Made by a program: the position numbers and the translations under genes. Below the pieces are notes generated by a model. That model had not been told where the DNA came from, made no database searches, and saw only the letters and a list, made by a program, of their open reading frames with translations. Below, in pieces: positions 34,401-44,802 of a stretch of 64,000 bases of DNA; positions within the stretch are counted from its first letter, which is position 1; each line of letters starts with the position of its first letter. Source of the stretch: Ephydatia muelleri. Lineage: Eukaryota; Porifera; Demospongiae; Spongillida; Spongillidae. The stretch spans positions 1,642,564 through 1,706,563 of the forward strand of contig JABACO010000020.1 of assembly GCA_013339895.1 (NCBI GenBank), in the 5' to 3' direction.

Positions 34401-36471
34401 AGGTACATAGTGTGATAGATGTAATGGTGGATGTGTGTCAGGTGTATGAATGGATGTGGTGAGTTTAAATGGGTGTGGTGATAGATTTATGGTGGGTATA
34501 TGGAGTATAACACTCAGGTTGCAGAATAAATGGATTAAAGTACATCCCACAAAAACCCACAAAAACACAAGTCTCTTGCCGGGTATTTTACCACATTGGT
34601 TAGTTACTTTAGAAAAGCTATGCCCCCCCCCCCTCCCCCCATGCAAGAACTGCCACAAGCTAGTCACATATGCATGTAGCACTCTCAAACCAAACCAAAA
34701 CCACTCCAAACCTCATCACATGACCATGATTGTACAGTACAATGCCAGCTGTCACATGATCACACACACACACACACACACACACAGTTCACCTGCATAA
34801 AATGCTCTGTAACCTGCAGGCATGCGCCACACACCTTCCTGCTCCCGCGCACCAAGGCAAATGAAAGAGAAGGCCACACCCACCTGAACAGCCACCGGCT
34901 TAGTCTTGAATGGAATGCTTCGTCTCAGCTCGTCCACGAGGCAGGACAACGAGTCAGGGACGAGTGAGAGGAGCTCCTTCATGGCGGAGTGGACGTTCAA
35001 GTAGGGGGGGTGGCGTGGGAGGCGTCGAGGAACTCCTTCACAAGGACTGGAGGATGCTCCTTAGGTAGTAGGTGTGGGCTGTGACCAGGCTCCTCAGGTA
35101 CGTGATATAAGCCTCCACCACGTCACTGTCCTTGTCCACCCAGGGAAGCTTCTGCGTTTAAGAGGGGAAATATCACCATGACAACATGTGACTCCCCCCC
35201 CCCCCCCCCCCCCCCCTGGCCATCCCACCAGTAAAACATATGATGGTGTTTGGGGTACAAACGTATAGCTGATATTTGGAGATAGTTGGGGTATTCACCT
35301 TTGATTGGAGTGCGCTTTGAAGCATAACACATCTGTCACATGGCTATGACCCCACCCACCAACTATGCCTGAAGCGTCAAGAGGTACAAGCCAGTTCATC
35401 GCCACAACGATGAGCAAAAATGACACTATGCTAACTGTTGTCTTGAAATTAAATAAAGGACAATTAAAAAAAGTTCACTACGCGCCTCCATAATTCGGCA
35501 CTTATCCCGTTGCTTGCCCTATTAATTGGCATAGACTAAGCCCAATGGTAGCAATCCAGATGTACCCGTTACATAACTAAGCACCTGGACTGCGTACACC
35601 TTCGTCATCTGACATCCCTTCATCAGCCGATGTGAGTTCAACGCTTATGACACCACGATGTCAGAAATAAATCAGAGGTACAAAAATTACATGCTCAAAT
35701 AGTTACAATGGGTTACCAAAGTATAGGAGCAAGGGCTAATAGAAATCTACACCAGCATTACAGCATTTTCATTAGAACATGCAAACTAAAATGAGCCACT
35801 AACACACTCACAGTAACAAATTTCGGTTTTCAACCTATTATCAAATGCATTACAGATAAGTCTATGCTAATGCAGCATCCATTCTGTGTAAACAACTGCA
35901 GACTCAGCACTCGTTGCTAGCGACCATTGTAAAATAAACCACACACCCTTCCCCACCCACCCCACTTACCAGGGTTGCCCCTACAAGGATGTCATCCTCA
36001 GCAGAGAGATGGGACACACAGAGATCCAGTCCCTGTATCCATCCTTTCAGTATGATGGGCTGGGTGTGTGTGTGTGTGGGGGGGGGGGGGGAGAGAGAGA
36101 AAGAAGGCAAGGTTTCATACACACACACACAACGCACGACAAACAGGCGTGTACGTTAATGTTAATAACTAGAAACGATCCGACGTCAATTTCACCTTCA
36201 TATTGGGAGTGTTAAGATGTTCGATTACACTCCTGTAATTTTCAGCATTTCCCTAGAGCAAAGGTGTGATATCGTGGCGCGGTCTTAACAGTACGGCACA
36301 AACACTAACCTCCTTCTTCTTGTTTATAGCTTCTACTATTACTTTTGCTATGATTAGTGGAGGTCGAAGACTGCTTCTCGGAGTTCCGACAACTCCGGTA
36401 GACTCTCCCAGCATCGATGGTTTTTCTGCAACGTTTACTTTGTGGGTCATTCTGCTTGTTTGTTGGGGCAT
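27975..36471 (-). CDS. RRN3: RRN3 / TIF-IA, RNA polymerase I initiation factor
   Basis: Seventeen exons: 36471-36310, 36252-36196, 36059-35970, 35151-34884, 34030-33932, 33875-33825, 32394-32226, 32008-31959, 31574-31495, 31228-31205, 30149-30058, 29994-29950, 29917-29763, 29706-29642, 29415-29372, 29192-29052 and 28074-27975. They give about 563 residues (human 651). Landmarks are LPWVDKDSDVVEAYITYLRS, EVYVRNALYVISYCPALCEA, ADKMDVLMSVMQEFI, VFRQAAAGYIASYIARAKFL, APFYSLCQAVFYVFAFRSKA, NFERVITCPLNPLK, DCFFPFDPYCLK and IIEPLYQEWEEE. RRN3 bridges Pol I to SL1 at rDNA promoters in the nucleolus. Exon 4 is 268 bases and hits TGA at 35040-35038, and exon 9 is 80 bases, although both lie between phase-0 introns; each therefore needs a one-base correction. 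The C-tail is shorter than in vertebrates. Confidence 0.9.
28231..28405. repeat. 25-bp tandem repeat, 7 units
   Basis: Unit AGAATACCAGATGCCCTCACACTAC, starting every 25 bases from 28231, nearly perfect. It lies in an RRN3 intron. There are no spacers, so it is not a CRISPR array. Confidence 0.95.
30385..30725. repeat. C-rich minisatellite (CCCCTAACCCCACC...)n
   Basis: Units of about 18-36 bases, CCCCTAACCCCACCCCCACC plus CATCACCCACATCTACA, in an RRN3 intron. The CCCTAA words resemble telomere repeats but are spaced, not contiguous. Confidence 0.92.
30940..31190. repeat. ~29-bp tandem repeat, about 9 units
   Basis: The unit is ATTCCCATATACACCATCTC plus CGTACACCC, in the RRN3 intron next to the 24-base microexon. 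Confidence 0.93.
31205..31228 (-). other. 24-nt microexon of RRN3
   Basis: Encodes FVDHLWNK between a TTTCAG acceptor and a GTAACA donor, phase 0 on both sides. It matches the conserved LEHLWKK block of RRN3, so it is needed for the fold. A long pyrimidine tract on the coding strand precedes it (31240-31452). Confidence 0.85.
31240..31452. repeat. (GGGA)n / (GA)n purine tract
   Basis: About 210 bases of GGGA repeats ending in (GA)n. On the RRN3 coding strand it is (TCCC)n(TC)n, immediately upstream of the microexon acceptor, so it forms an extreme polypyrimidine tract. Confidence 0.95.
33123..33205. mobile_element. Perfect short hairpin, MITE-like
   Basis: The 25-base arms (CAACATTGTTACAGGATGTA and onwards at 33123; its reverse complement at 33181-33205) are separated by 33 bases. 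It lies in an RRN3 intron and has no coding content. Confidence 0.75.
34036..34372. repeat. (GTGAGG GTGAGGGTAACA)n minisatellite
   Basis: About 335 bases of GTGAGGGTGAGGGTAACA and GTGAGGGTAATA units in RRN3 intron 4, on the plus strand directly beside the exon 5 acceptor. Confidence 0.93.
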
Positions 36472-36596
36472 TGCTGTATGTTGTAGCACGATATGGGACC
36501 ACCATCACACGTGCACTGATTTTCAATCATGGAAAAAAAAACTTCAGGTGTTGATAAACTTTAATAAATTAACCCCGAGGAGCGCGCGAAATCCTC
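36472..36596. promoter_or_regulatory. Bidirectional promoter RRN3 / COX11
   Basis: Only 125 bases separate the two divergent start codons. The interval includes ATTAACCCCGAGGAGCGC at 36568-36585 (an 18-mer found again at 60536-60553) and a GC-rich GCGCGCGAAA. No TATA box lies at a standard position. Confidence 0.7.
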
Positions 36597-37918
36597 ATGA
36601 CGCGCGTATGGTGCCTGCTGTGCGATACTGGATTGGCTAGGAATGTCCGCCTTTCAGCAAACTCATGCGGAGGTGAATTCAAAAGACTATACTGCGGCAT
36701 AAATTCAAAATGCTTTTCAAAGGCCTTCACCACTCGCTCAGCGCCTCTAATTGGTGGCACACTAACACACTGGACAGTGCTTCGACCGCCTCTAGTCAGC
36801 AGCCTCTCTTCGCAGGCAGCACGTGACTCTGCGTGGCGAAAAGGCAACCGAGCCACACTGACGTATGTCGTTGCACTGGCGGTGGCCGTCGTCGGCATGT
36901 CGTATGCTGCGGTTCCTCTGTACCGGCTGTTTTGCCAGGCCTCGGGTTACGGGGGCACCGTCAAGAAAGGTCACGGTGGGAAAGTTGAGCACATGAAACC
37001 CGTGACAGACCGTCTCCTTACGATCAAGTTCAACGCCGACACCAGTGCTACAATGCAGTGGCAGTTCAAACCGCAGCAGAGAGAGATAAAGGTCACCTAA
37101 AAATGCTCTTTGCTTAAGTGTGATTTCAGTTTGTTTTAAGTTACTTGTTCATTAGCATAGTACTTGTTACCCAACTCATCCCCTTGCCCTTGCTACGTTT
37201 TGAGGTCATGGAGGAGGAGTAGGGGTGTGGTTATCAAAAACATAAGATTGAAATGTGACTATGTTATATTGTAGGATTGCATGCCACACCTCCTAGACAC
37301 TGTTCTCCTCCCCCCCCCCCAAATAGGTTGTGCCTGGGGAGACCGCTCTGGCATTCTATACAGCATACAATCCCACCGACTCCCCCGTCATTGGAATATC
37401 AACGTACAATGTTATCCCATTTGAGGCAGGACAGTACTTCAATAAAATTCAATGCTTTTGCTTTGAAGAACAGAGACTAAATCCAAAAGAACAGGTAAAG
37501 ATGATGGAGCTGTTAGTGGTAGTGGTGAGTGAATTGGGGGTTTGGCTGGTTTTTCCCCGTCACCTATAAGTTTGGTAAGCACGTCTTCTATTTGTGGAAA
37601 GTCACTTCAGTTGGAGCGTAGTGTGTGTCGATGTGTGTGTGAAGGTATGTATACGTACAGGTGCAGCATTATTGCTGCACCTGAGTTTTTAAGCTCTTTC
37701 TGTGTGCTCGGTGTGTTAGTATATAAAAATGTGTGCTCATTAGCCTCTGCATATTACAGGTGGATATGCCTGTCTTCTTCTACATTGACCCTGAGTTTAG
37801 TGATGACCCGTTGATGGCCAAGGTGGACACAATCACCTTATCCTACACCTTCTTTGAAGCCAAGGAAGCAGAACATTTGAAAGTGCCACCTCCAATTCAG
37901 AGCACTGTTGCCGTGTGA
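36597..37918 (+). CDS. COX11: COX11, copper chaperone for cytochrome c oxidase
   Basis: Three exons, 36597-37091, 37327-37494 and 37760-37918, all phase 0, give 273 residues (human 276). The N-terminus is basic and Arg/Ser-rich, as for a mitochondrial targeting sequence. A single membrane helix (YVVALAVAVVGMSYAAVPLY) is followed by RLFCQASGYGG, the family's usual sequence after the helix. The copper-binding CFCFEEQ motif is present, and the domain ends with FYIDPEFSDDP and ITLSYTFFEA. The protein sits in the inner membrane with its domain in the intermembrane space and delivers copper to the CuB site of COX1. The start is the first ATG of the open frame. Confidence 0.96.
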
Positions 37919-38407
37919 GGTCTGTGTGCATGACACTGCACACACATTCTTGTTTGTATTTGGAGCAATTGACTTATAATTGCACACTGGTCATTAATGT
38001 GGTAAAACAAAGTTGAAGCTATGAACACTTCGGATACTACCTCCCACATTTATCTGTAATGTAAGCAAGCAAGTCCCATCAATACCACCCCTCAAGATTA
38101 AGATTAACCGCTTTACATAGGAGGAAAAGAAGCATGTAAAACAATGCATAGAGGCAGTCCAGTCACATTGGCACATACATTCTACATTATCTGTAGATAT
38201 GTACATGTATCAATGAATTGGCTTTGATATACACACAGGAAAGTGGAAAGGGAGAAGGGGAAAAAAAGAAGAAAAAAAATCCCATCTCAGATGCAATTCT
38301 GCTATATTCCCAGTATGAACTCTTGATCTATACTTGTGTGTTCTGCTATTTCCCCGAAAAAAAGCATTTTTGCTGTGGTTAAGACTGATGTGTTGTGCTT
38401 TTATGGT
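37919..38407. other. Intergenic, COX11 / ankyrin gene 3' ends
   Basis: Convergent 3' flanks. Only A-rich stretches (38260-38280) were seen; no further gene. Confidence 0.6.
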
Positions 38408-41400
38408 TCAACCAACGTACCAGCCATCCAAGCATCCAGAGTTGATGAGCAGGCAGACGATGTCATTGTGGCCCTTGTTTCTTGCCACCTCCAGGGCCGC
38501 TTGGCCTTCCTCAACCATGTTATTGAGCACGGCTCCCCTGTGGAGGAGATAGGCCACCACCTCGATGTGACCATTGGCGCAGGCCAGCTTCAGGGGGGTG
38601 TCCCCACTCCTGTTCTTCTCATAGATGGACACCTTCCCGACCTCCACCATCTTCTGAACGAGCGCGGAGTACCCTTTGCTCACGGCGACGTGGAATGGCG
38701 TCTGTCCGCTCGTGTCACATGCAAGGCAGTTGGCCTCCTTGTCGACCAGATAGACTGCCACTTCCACGTGACCATTGTATACGGCGTGGTGCAGGGCCGT
38801 CTCCTGTCTGCCGCTTGTCTTGACATCCAGCTTCACCTGGTGGTTGAGCAGTATCTTCACCAGCTCCAGGAACCCTCCGTTGCAGGCGTCGATGAGCGGG
38901 GACCAGTTGCTGAGGTCGACCACGTCGCAGTTGGCCGCGTACTTGATCAGCAGCTGCACCACCTCGGTCCTTCCTTTGAGGCAGGCCAGGTGGAGGGGGG
39001 AGCGGCCGTCGTTGGAACGTACCTCCACGTCCACCCCGTGATCCAAGAAAAGTTGGACCGTGTCCAGGTGGCCCTCTTGGGCCGCGAGATGGACAGACGA
39101 CCACCCGTCCTTGTCTTGGGCCAGGAGGTCGCAACCATGGTCCAGCAGGATCTCGCACACTTCCTTCCCGCCGTTGAAGGCTGCCAAGTGGATGCAGTTC
39201 CTCCCAGTGTCTATGATCTTGTGTACGTCTGCACCGTGATCGAGGAGAACGCGAACCACGGACGTCTGACACTTGTTGCACGCCGAGTGGAGGGGAGTCC
39301 ACTGCTTGCAGTCCAGAGCATCGGACTGTGGGCAGTGGCTGAGAAGCAGCTCAACAATGTCAGCGTGACCATGCATGGCAGCGAGGTGGAGCGGTATCCT
39401 CAGGTTGTTGGCCTGGATGGAGGCGTCGGAGCCTTTCTCCAGGAGCAGTCTCACAATCTCAATGTGCCCCTCCTGTGCTGCGAGGTGGAGTGCCGTCCAC
39501 CCGTCTTTGTCCTTGAGGTGCAGATCGATCCCCCTATCCACGAGGAACTCGGCCACATCCCGGTGACCATTGAAGGCGCACAGGTGGAGGGAGTTGCGCC
39601 CCATCTGGATCACGGCGTTGATCGAGGCCCCATGTTCCAGAAGGAGCCGGGCCGTGTCCAGGTGACCCTTGTTGCACGCCGAGTGGAGTGGCGTCCACTG
39701 CTTCCCGTCGGCCATGTTGACCTCCGAGTCTCGGGCGATGAGGTACTCCACGATGGCAGTGTGGCCCGACGAGGCTGCCATGTGCAGGGGCCTGCGTCCA
39801 CTGTTGGACGATGCCTTGACATCCACGCCGCTGTCGACAAGGAGCATGACCACCTCGAAGGAGCCCTCTTGGGCGGCGAGGTGAAGGGCGGTCCACCCTT
39901 CGTTGTCCCGTGCTCCTGCTTCCACCTTGCACTCAAGCAGGAGGGTGCAGATGTTGGCGAAACCGTTGAAGGCGGCGAGGTGGAGAGGGTTGCGTCCTCC
40001 GCCGATCCTCGTGTTCACGGTTGCCCCTTGCTTGATGAGGTAGTGGGCGAGGTCGTAGTGGTTGTGGTGGCAGGCGATGCAGAGCGGCGTCCACTGGCGG
40101 GTGTCCTTCATGTCGATGTGGGCCCCGTGGCGGAGGAGGTACTCCGCAATGTGCTTCTGTCCCTTCATGCAGGCCAGGTGGATCGGCGAGCGCAGGTTGT
40201 CAGCCTGCACGTTCGCATCCGCGCCCCGCAGGACGAGCTTCTCGACGATCTCCAGGTGGCCCTCCTGGGAGCAGAGGTGGAGCGGGGGTCCACCCCTTCT
40301 CATCCTTGATCGTCCAATCGGAGCCGTGGTCGAGGAGCATCTGGGCAATCTTGGCCCTCCCGTGGTAGCAGGACGAGTGAAGAGGGATCCTCTTGTTCTT
40401 CGCTCGAGCGTTGACATCGACTTTGGGCTGGTTCAGGAGAAGCTGGACAATCTTCTCATGACCCTCTTGCACCGCCAGATGGAGTGGACTCCAGTCATCC
40501 TTGTCCTGAAGCGTGTAGTTGATGCCCTTCTCCAGCAGGAACTCGGCCACAGAGGCATGCCCTTCGAACGCAGCCAAGTGGAGACTGTTGCGCCCGCTGT
40601 CGATGGTCTCGTTGATTTCCCCGCCCCTCGCGACAAGGAGCCTCACGATTTGGTCATAGCCATGCTGGCAGGCCACGTGCAGCGGTGTCCACTGCTTTGT
40701 GTCCTTGGCCGCAATGTTCGCTCCGTGCTGGAAGCAGATAGGAGGCCACCTGAGTCCTGCCTTTGAGGACGGCGTTGTGCAAAGGGGTGCGGCCATTGTT
40801 GGCCCTCACGTTTGCGTCCACCCCCTCGCAGTTCCTCGAGAGGAACAGTGTCACGATTTCGAGGTGACCCTCCTGGGCAGCGAGATGGAGCGGGGTCCAG
40901 CCGTCCCTGTCTCTAGACGCCACCAGCTGGGTGCAGTCAGTTGCATCGACGATGTGCTCGACGCACTTCAGGTGGCCGTGGAAGGAGGCGGCGTGGATCG
41001 CATTGCGTCCCGTCTTGCTGGTGAGGGCAAAGTTGGGCGCGTAGGTGCAGATCACCTTGACAACGTCGGGGTGGCCCTCCTGCGAGGCAAGGATGATTGC
41101 CGTCCAGCCGTCCTCGTCCTGCACGTTGACATCCACCTTACTCTCGAGGAGGACCTTGGACACCTCCACAAACCCTTCAAAGGCAGCGAGGTGGAGAGCC
41201 GTCCGTCCGATCTTTATAGTGTCGTTGGGGTCTGCTCCTTGCTCGATGAGACGCCTGGCTATAGCAGCGTGGCCGTAGTGGCAGGCAAAGTGGAGGGGTG
41301 CCCAGCCCTTGTTGTCCTTGACGCGGATGAAATCCCGGGACTTGAGGCAGCCGAGGAGGGCGTCGACCAGCTCCAGGGACCCGCTGCATGCGGCCTCTTG

Positions 41401-41757
41401 GAGGGAGGTGGCCCCTGAGTTCTTGTTGATGCACTGTGGGTCGGCGCCATACTGCAGGAGGACCTTCACGATCTCCACGTTCCCTATATTGCAGGCGATG
41501 TGAAGGGGGGCGTAGCCTTCCCCGTCCAGGACCCCCGTATCAGCTCCATTTTGAAGGAGCAGTTCGCACACGTCCTTGTAGCCCCCCTCGACCGCCAGGT
41601 GGAGGGGGCCAATGACGGAGCCAAAGCCCTCGTCGTGGACTAGATTGTTGATGGTGTCATTCGCAAGGTTCTTGTCGGAAAGCAGCTGCTCGACCTTGCT
41701 TAGATTGCCGTCGGCGCACGCAGCGTGCAGCTCTGAGCCAGAGTATGGTTGTGCCAT
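38408..41757 (-). CDS. Large ankyrin-repeat protein, intronless
   Basis: One continuous coding block from ATG 41757 (MAQPYSGSELHAACADGNLS) to the stop at 38408, about 1115 residues once two single-base surpluses are allowed for: a C near 40730 (SYLL/QHGANI) and one in the run 40284-40288 (KGWTPL/HLCSQEGHLEIV). On both sides the repeat pattern continues without loss. Nearly the whole protein is ankyrin repeats with TPLHLAA, GH.E(I/V)V..LL and GAD/GAN consensus, roughly thirty in all, and often in a super-repeat alternating KQWTPLHSACNKGH with GRNSLHLAAFNGH and KDGWTALHLAAQEGH. No membrane segment, death domain or SOCS box was seen. A protein-binding scaffold is likely; no specific orthologue is recognised. 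Confidence 0.88.
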
Positions 41758-42718
41758 GGCCTCCAGTGATTTTGTACTTTGTGTACGTGTGTGTGTGTGA
41801 TCATGTAAGCATGAGTGCGATGTGTGCATGTGATGTTTGTAAATGTGAGTGTATGTGTGTGTGCATAAGGGAGAAAAAGTCACTAGTTCACAAATATTGG
41901 GCAAGGAGAGAGGTCGCACAATAATGACTCACTACAGAGGGCAAAGGGCAGTAATGACGTAACAACTGAATGACGAGGAAGGGGTGGGGAAGGGGGGTTG
42001 GATTGTTGCAGCAGTACATGGTGAAATCGAAGCACAACCTTTCCCACCGTCACCGTGCTTTTAACGATACGCCGGAGTCTTACGATGGCTCCTCCAGTAT
42101 ATTACATACTTGGATCTACATCGAACTTAACTTACGCCGAGCATACAAGTAACCAAACGTACATAGAAACATATACATATACATACGGTCGCGCTGCCAA
42201 GAACGCAGGCATACACGGATTAAACACACTGATGACACCTAGGTGTCTGACATTGACGCAAAGCGTACGTTAAGTCTCTCACAAAACTCCGCCTTACCAG
42301 ATTTATGCCAGAGCTCGCTTCTAGTGCTTGGAAACTTTTAGAGTCTAACTATGAACGGTATCGTTTCGGCCATTTTTCTGATTTTTATCCAAACACACCC
42401 ACCAAACCACTATACTTAATTAGACCAGTCCCGGTTCCCCGTTTCGTTATGATCACGTGCGCAAACCTATGAATATGCTCTTGTGGAAACTTTGCTGTGG
42501 AAACGGTTTGATCAGCAGAAATAGCGTATGCACGAACTAGTGACCCGCATCAGCCATATGGATAAAGTACTGGCACTTATACATTTCCCCTCGCTTAATT
42601 TTATCATTTACGTGTACGTGTACATGTTTTTCAGAGTGCCTTTCAAGTACACAGAAAGAATTACAAAACAAGAATAACATTCAAAGAAAGACAAAGAATG
42701 CTAAAAAAATGCTAAAGC
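41758..42718. other. Intergenic, 5' flank of the ankyrin gene
   Basis: (TG)-rich stretch at 41785-41865; otherwise unremarkable AT-rich sequence without supported genes. Confidence 0.5.
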
Positions 42719-43039
42719 CTATTGCATGACTGTAGGAAGTGATGCCCCATCATCAAAGCCTAGTCCACTCCTCCACTTTACCCTTAGACATAAGCTTGAT
42801 GCTCGAACCAGGGCAAATAAAAGTCGAGCTCTGACGAATGCACACGTTTCTGCATATGATTTTTCCCATTTTGCTGCTATGCTGGTAGCTATTTGCTTCA
42901 AAAAATGTTCTGCCTCTCTGTGGAGAAGCCTATCAACGGATGTTACGAAAGGAGTAAATGTACCTCGCCTATCTTCCACTGCCTTTTTATATATAGCTTC
43001 TTCTTCTCTAGAGCCCCTGTACGTGTACATGTACATCAT
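42719..43039 (-). pseudogene. RT-type retroelement remnant (C-terminal region)
   Basis: The open frame reads GTFTPFVTSVDRLLHREAEH, then AAKWEKSYAETCAFVRARLL. As I recall, this matches the end of large reverse-transcriptase ORFs common in sponges and cnidarians (GTFTPLVFS...F.K.....W...Y......R..L.F.L.R). It has no RT core, so it is a truncated copy. A related fragment lies at 59219-59500. Confidence 0.55.
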
Positions 43040-43111
43040 GGGGTTGATGACTTACGCCCTTTAAAGCCTTTACATAAGGAGGGAGGGGTACCCTCTCCTT
43101 TAGTAACTATC

Positions 43112-43412
43112 CAACGTAGCCAACACTCCCGTTTGGTGCCACGCTGTTGCCCCTCTAGAACTAATAATATTATTTCATAACAGAAAGAAGGGAGGCACCC
43201 TCACCTCTCCCTCCTAATGTAAAGAGCGTCAAATTAAAACGTCACCATGCGCTTGCCCTCAACGTATCATGAAATACTATAATTAAGGTAAATTTTTAGG
43301 TTTGGATACAACTTTGAATTCTCGACGGCAGCATCCTTCCCTCCTCCCTCCTTATTTGTTTTAGAGGGGGACTAGCTTGGCACCAAACAGGAGTGTTGGC
43401 TAAGCCCTGCCT
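43112..43412. mobile_element. Inverted-repeat element
   Basis: TAGCCAACACTCCCGTTTGG at about 43117 has its near-perfect reverse complement at about 43380-43408, with secondary complementary blocks (CCTCTAGAAC against TTTTAGAGGG) inside. It may be a MITE or a hairpin-ended remnant linked to the neighbouring RT fragment. Confidence 0.6.
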
Positions 43413-43671
43413 ATAGGCTAGGTCCATGAGACATTTGGTTTTCACTGTATACATTCATGTTAATAAGTTGGGGGGGGGGGGGGGGGGGGGAGGGGAACTG
43501 CAAAAGATGAGCATCTGCAGTTGAAATAAGGCTCTTTATTTGTATTGCGCGTTTCACTCTTACGCCAAGTGCTTAACGGTGCACTGTCTACTGTCAATCT
43601 TTGTAGCGGCAATAATTAGCTGTTTACGAGTCTGTTACCCTAACGACGTCATGCTAACAAGGCAATAATAG

Positions 43672-43691
43672 AATACCGTTGTTACGGTATT
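43672..43691. promoter_or_regulatory. Perfect hairpin just upstream of the first membrane-protein gene
   Basis: AATACCGT-TGTT-ACGGTATT, an 8-base stem with a 4-base loop, 28 bases before the ATG at 43720 and so probably in the 5' UTR. A role is unknown. Confidence 0.5.
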
Positions 43692-43719
43692 TGAAAGTGC
43701 TTAGTGGAAGAACCAACGA

Positions 43720-44802
43720 ATGTCAGAAGGAAACACCGCCCGCGATTCTTGGGCAAACTGGTTTCGTGGCATTGGACGTTCAAACAGATTCGTGTTAGTA
43801 ACATGGGAGAGGAGGCCTAGCCGTGGCAGCATGGTGGGAGCTATCGTCTGCCTCTCTCTGTTGTTCCTCATCATCGCCGTCGTGTCAGTGCGCTTCAACG
43901 GGAATAACGACAAATGGGACGACTGGTACGCTCCGGGCGAGACGAGGACCGGTTACCATTCGAGCGTGTTTTGTAGCAGCGTCACCTTGGAGAACCCTTC
44001 GCTCACATCTTCCGCTTCCGTATATCTCCTCCGGAACGAACCCAAGTTGACTGCACTCTACAATTTCACCATCGCCGACAGCCTGGTGCTCGGTTCTAGG
44101 TACTACCAGTACTGGAATTTCTACATGTACCCTGGTTCCAACTACACCTTCTCCAGCTATCTGAGCTCAGGAACGGTCAACTACTACCTCATCAAGGGAA
44201 AAACAAACTTCCAGAACTGGCATCGCACTGACGGATACTCGCTGGATTCGGTGTCATATTCGAGTATGTCAAACAAGACCCTGAGCCGATCATTCACGGT
44301 GGAAGACGAGTACTACTTTGTCCTCTACAATCCCTACCAGACCGATGCTAAAGTCAAAGTGACACTGGCCTTCAACCGGACCGAGTATTCGGCACATTCT
44401 GGGGGTGTGGTCACTTCCTGCACCGCGGCTCCCTCGTCCAAGTGCACCATGGATATCCCTTACAGTAGCGACTACGTTGTCCTGATCGAGGCCGGCGCAC
44501 CCGGAGATGGGGACTGGGGCACCAACGTGGAGATCGACACCTCCTGCAATCCCCGCGTGTGGGTGTACGTGATGATCGTTCTCCTGCCCACGCTTGGGGT
44601 CATCGCCCTGATCGCGTGCATCACCCTCGCGTGCTACTGCGTAAAAAGACGCATGAGGTACGCGCCTCTGCTGAGTGTCACGATGCAGGAGGTGGTGGTC
44701 GAGGACCCAGAGACAACCTTACCACCCAACCCGCCGCCCTACACCCCCGAGGAGGTTACGCTCCCTTCTTACAAGCCCAATCCCCCGGCTTACACCCCTT
44801 AA
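43720..44802 (+). CDS. Two-pass membrane protein with PPxY tail, APD1-4-like (paralogue A)
   Basis: Single exon, 360 residues. A short cytosolic N-terminus (about 36 residues, basic) is followed by TM1 (MVGAIVCLSLLFLIIAVVSV), a roughly 220-residue outer domain with N-glycosylation sites (NFT, NYT, NKT, NRT) and paired cysteines, and TM2 (about 280-307). The cytosolic tail has PPPYTP and PPAYTP, WW-domain ligands typical of proteins that recruit NEDD4-type ubiquitin ligases. The block CTAAPSSKCTMDIPYSSDYV and the following GDGDWGTNV resemble the middle domain of plant APD1-4 ubiquitin ligases, but there is no RING finger. The tandem paralogue at 46186 is about three-quarters identical by eye. 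Function unknown; a ligase-recruiting membrane adaptor is my inference. Confidence 0.8.
   Translation: MSEGNTARDSWANWFRGIGRSNRFVLVTWERRPSRGSMVGAIVCLSLLFLIIAVVSVRFNGNNDKWDDWYAPGETRTGYHSSVFCSSVTLENPSLTSSASVYLLRNEPKLTALYNFTIADSLVLGSRYYQYWNFYMYPGSNYTFSSYLSSGTVNYYLIKGKTNFQNWHRTDGYSLDSVSYSSMSNKTLSRSFTVEDEYYFVLYNPYQTDAKVKVTLAFNRTEYSAHSGGVVTSCTAAPSSKCTMDIPYSSDYVVLIEAGAPGDGDWGTNVEIDTSCNPRVWVYVMIVLLPTLGVIALIACITLACYCVKRRMRYAPLLSVTMQEVVVEDPETTLPPNPPPYTPEEVTLPSYKPNPPAYTP

Noticed and set aside
36305..36526. Minus-strand 73-codon frame overlapping RRN3 exon 1
   Set aside because: The neighbouring frame continues in phase into RRN3 exon 2 and matches the family; this one does not.
38336..40309. 657-codon open frame on the plus strand across the ankyrin gene
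   Set aside because: It is the mirror of the ankyrin repeat codons on the minus strand. The periodic GC-rich sequence keeps the antisense frame open, and its protein has no domain pattern.
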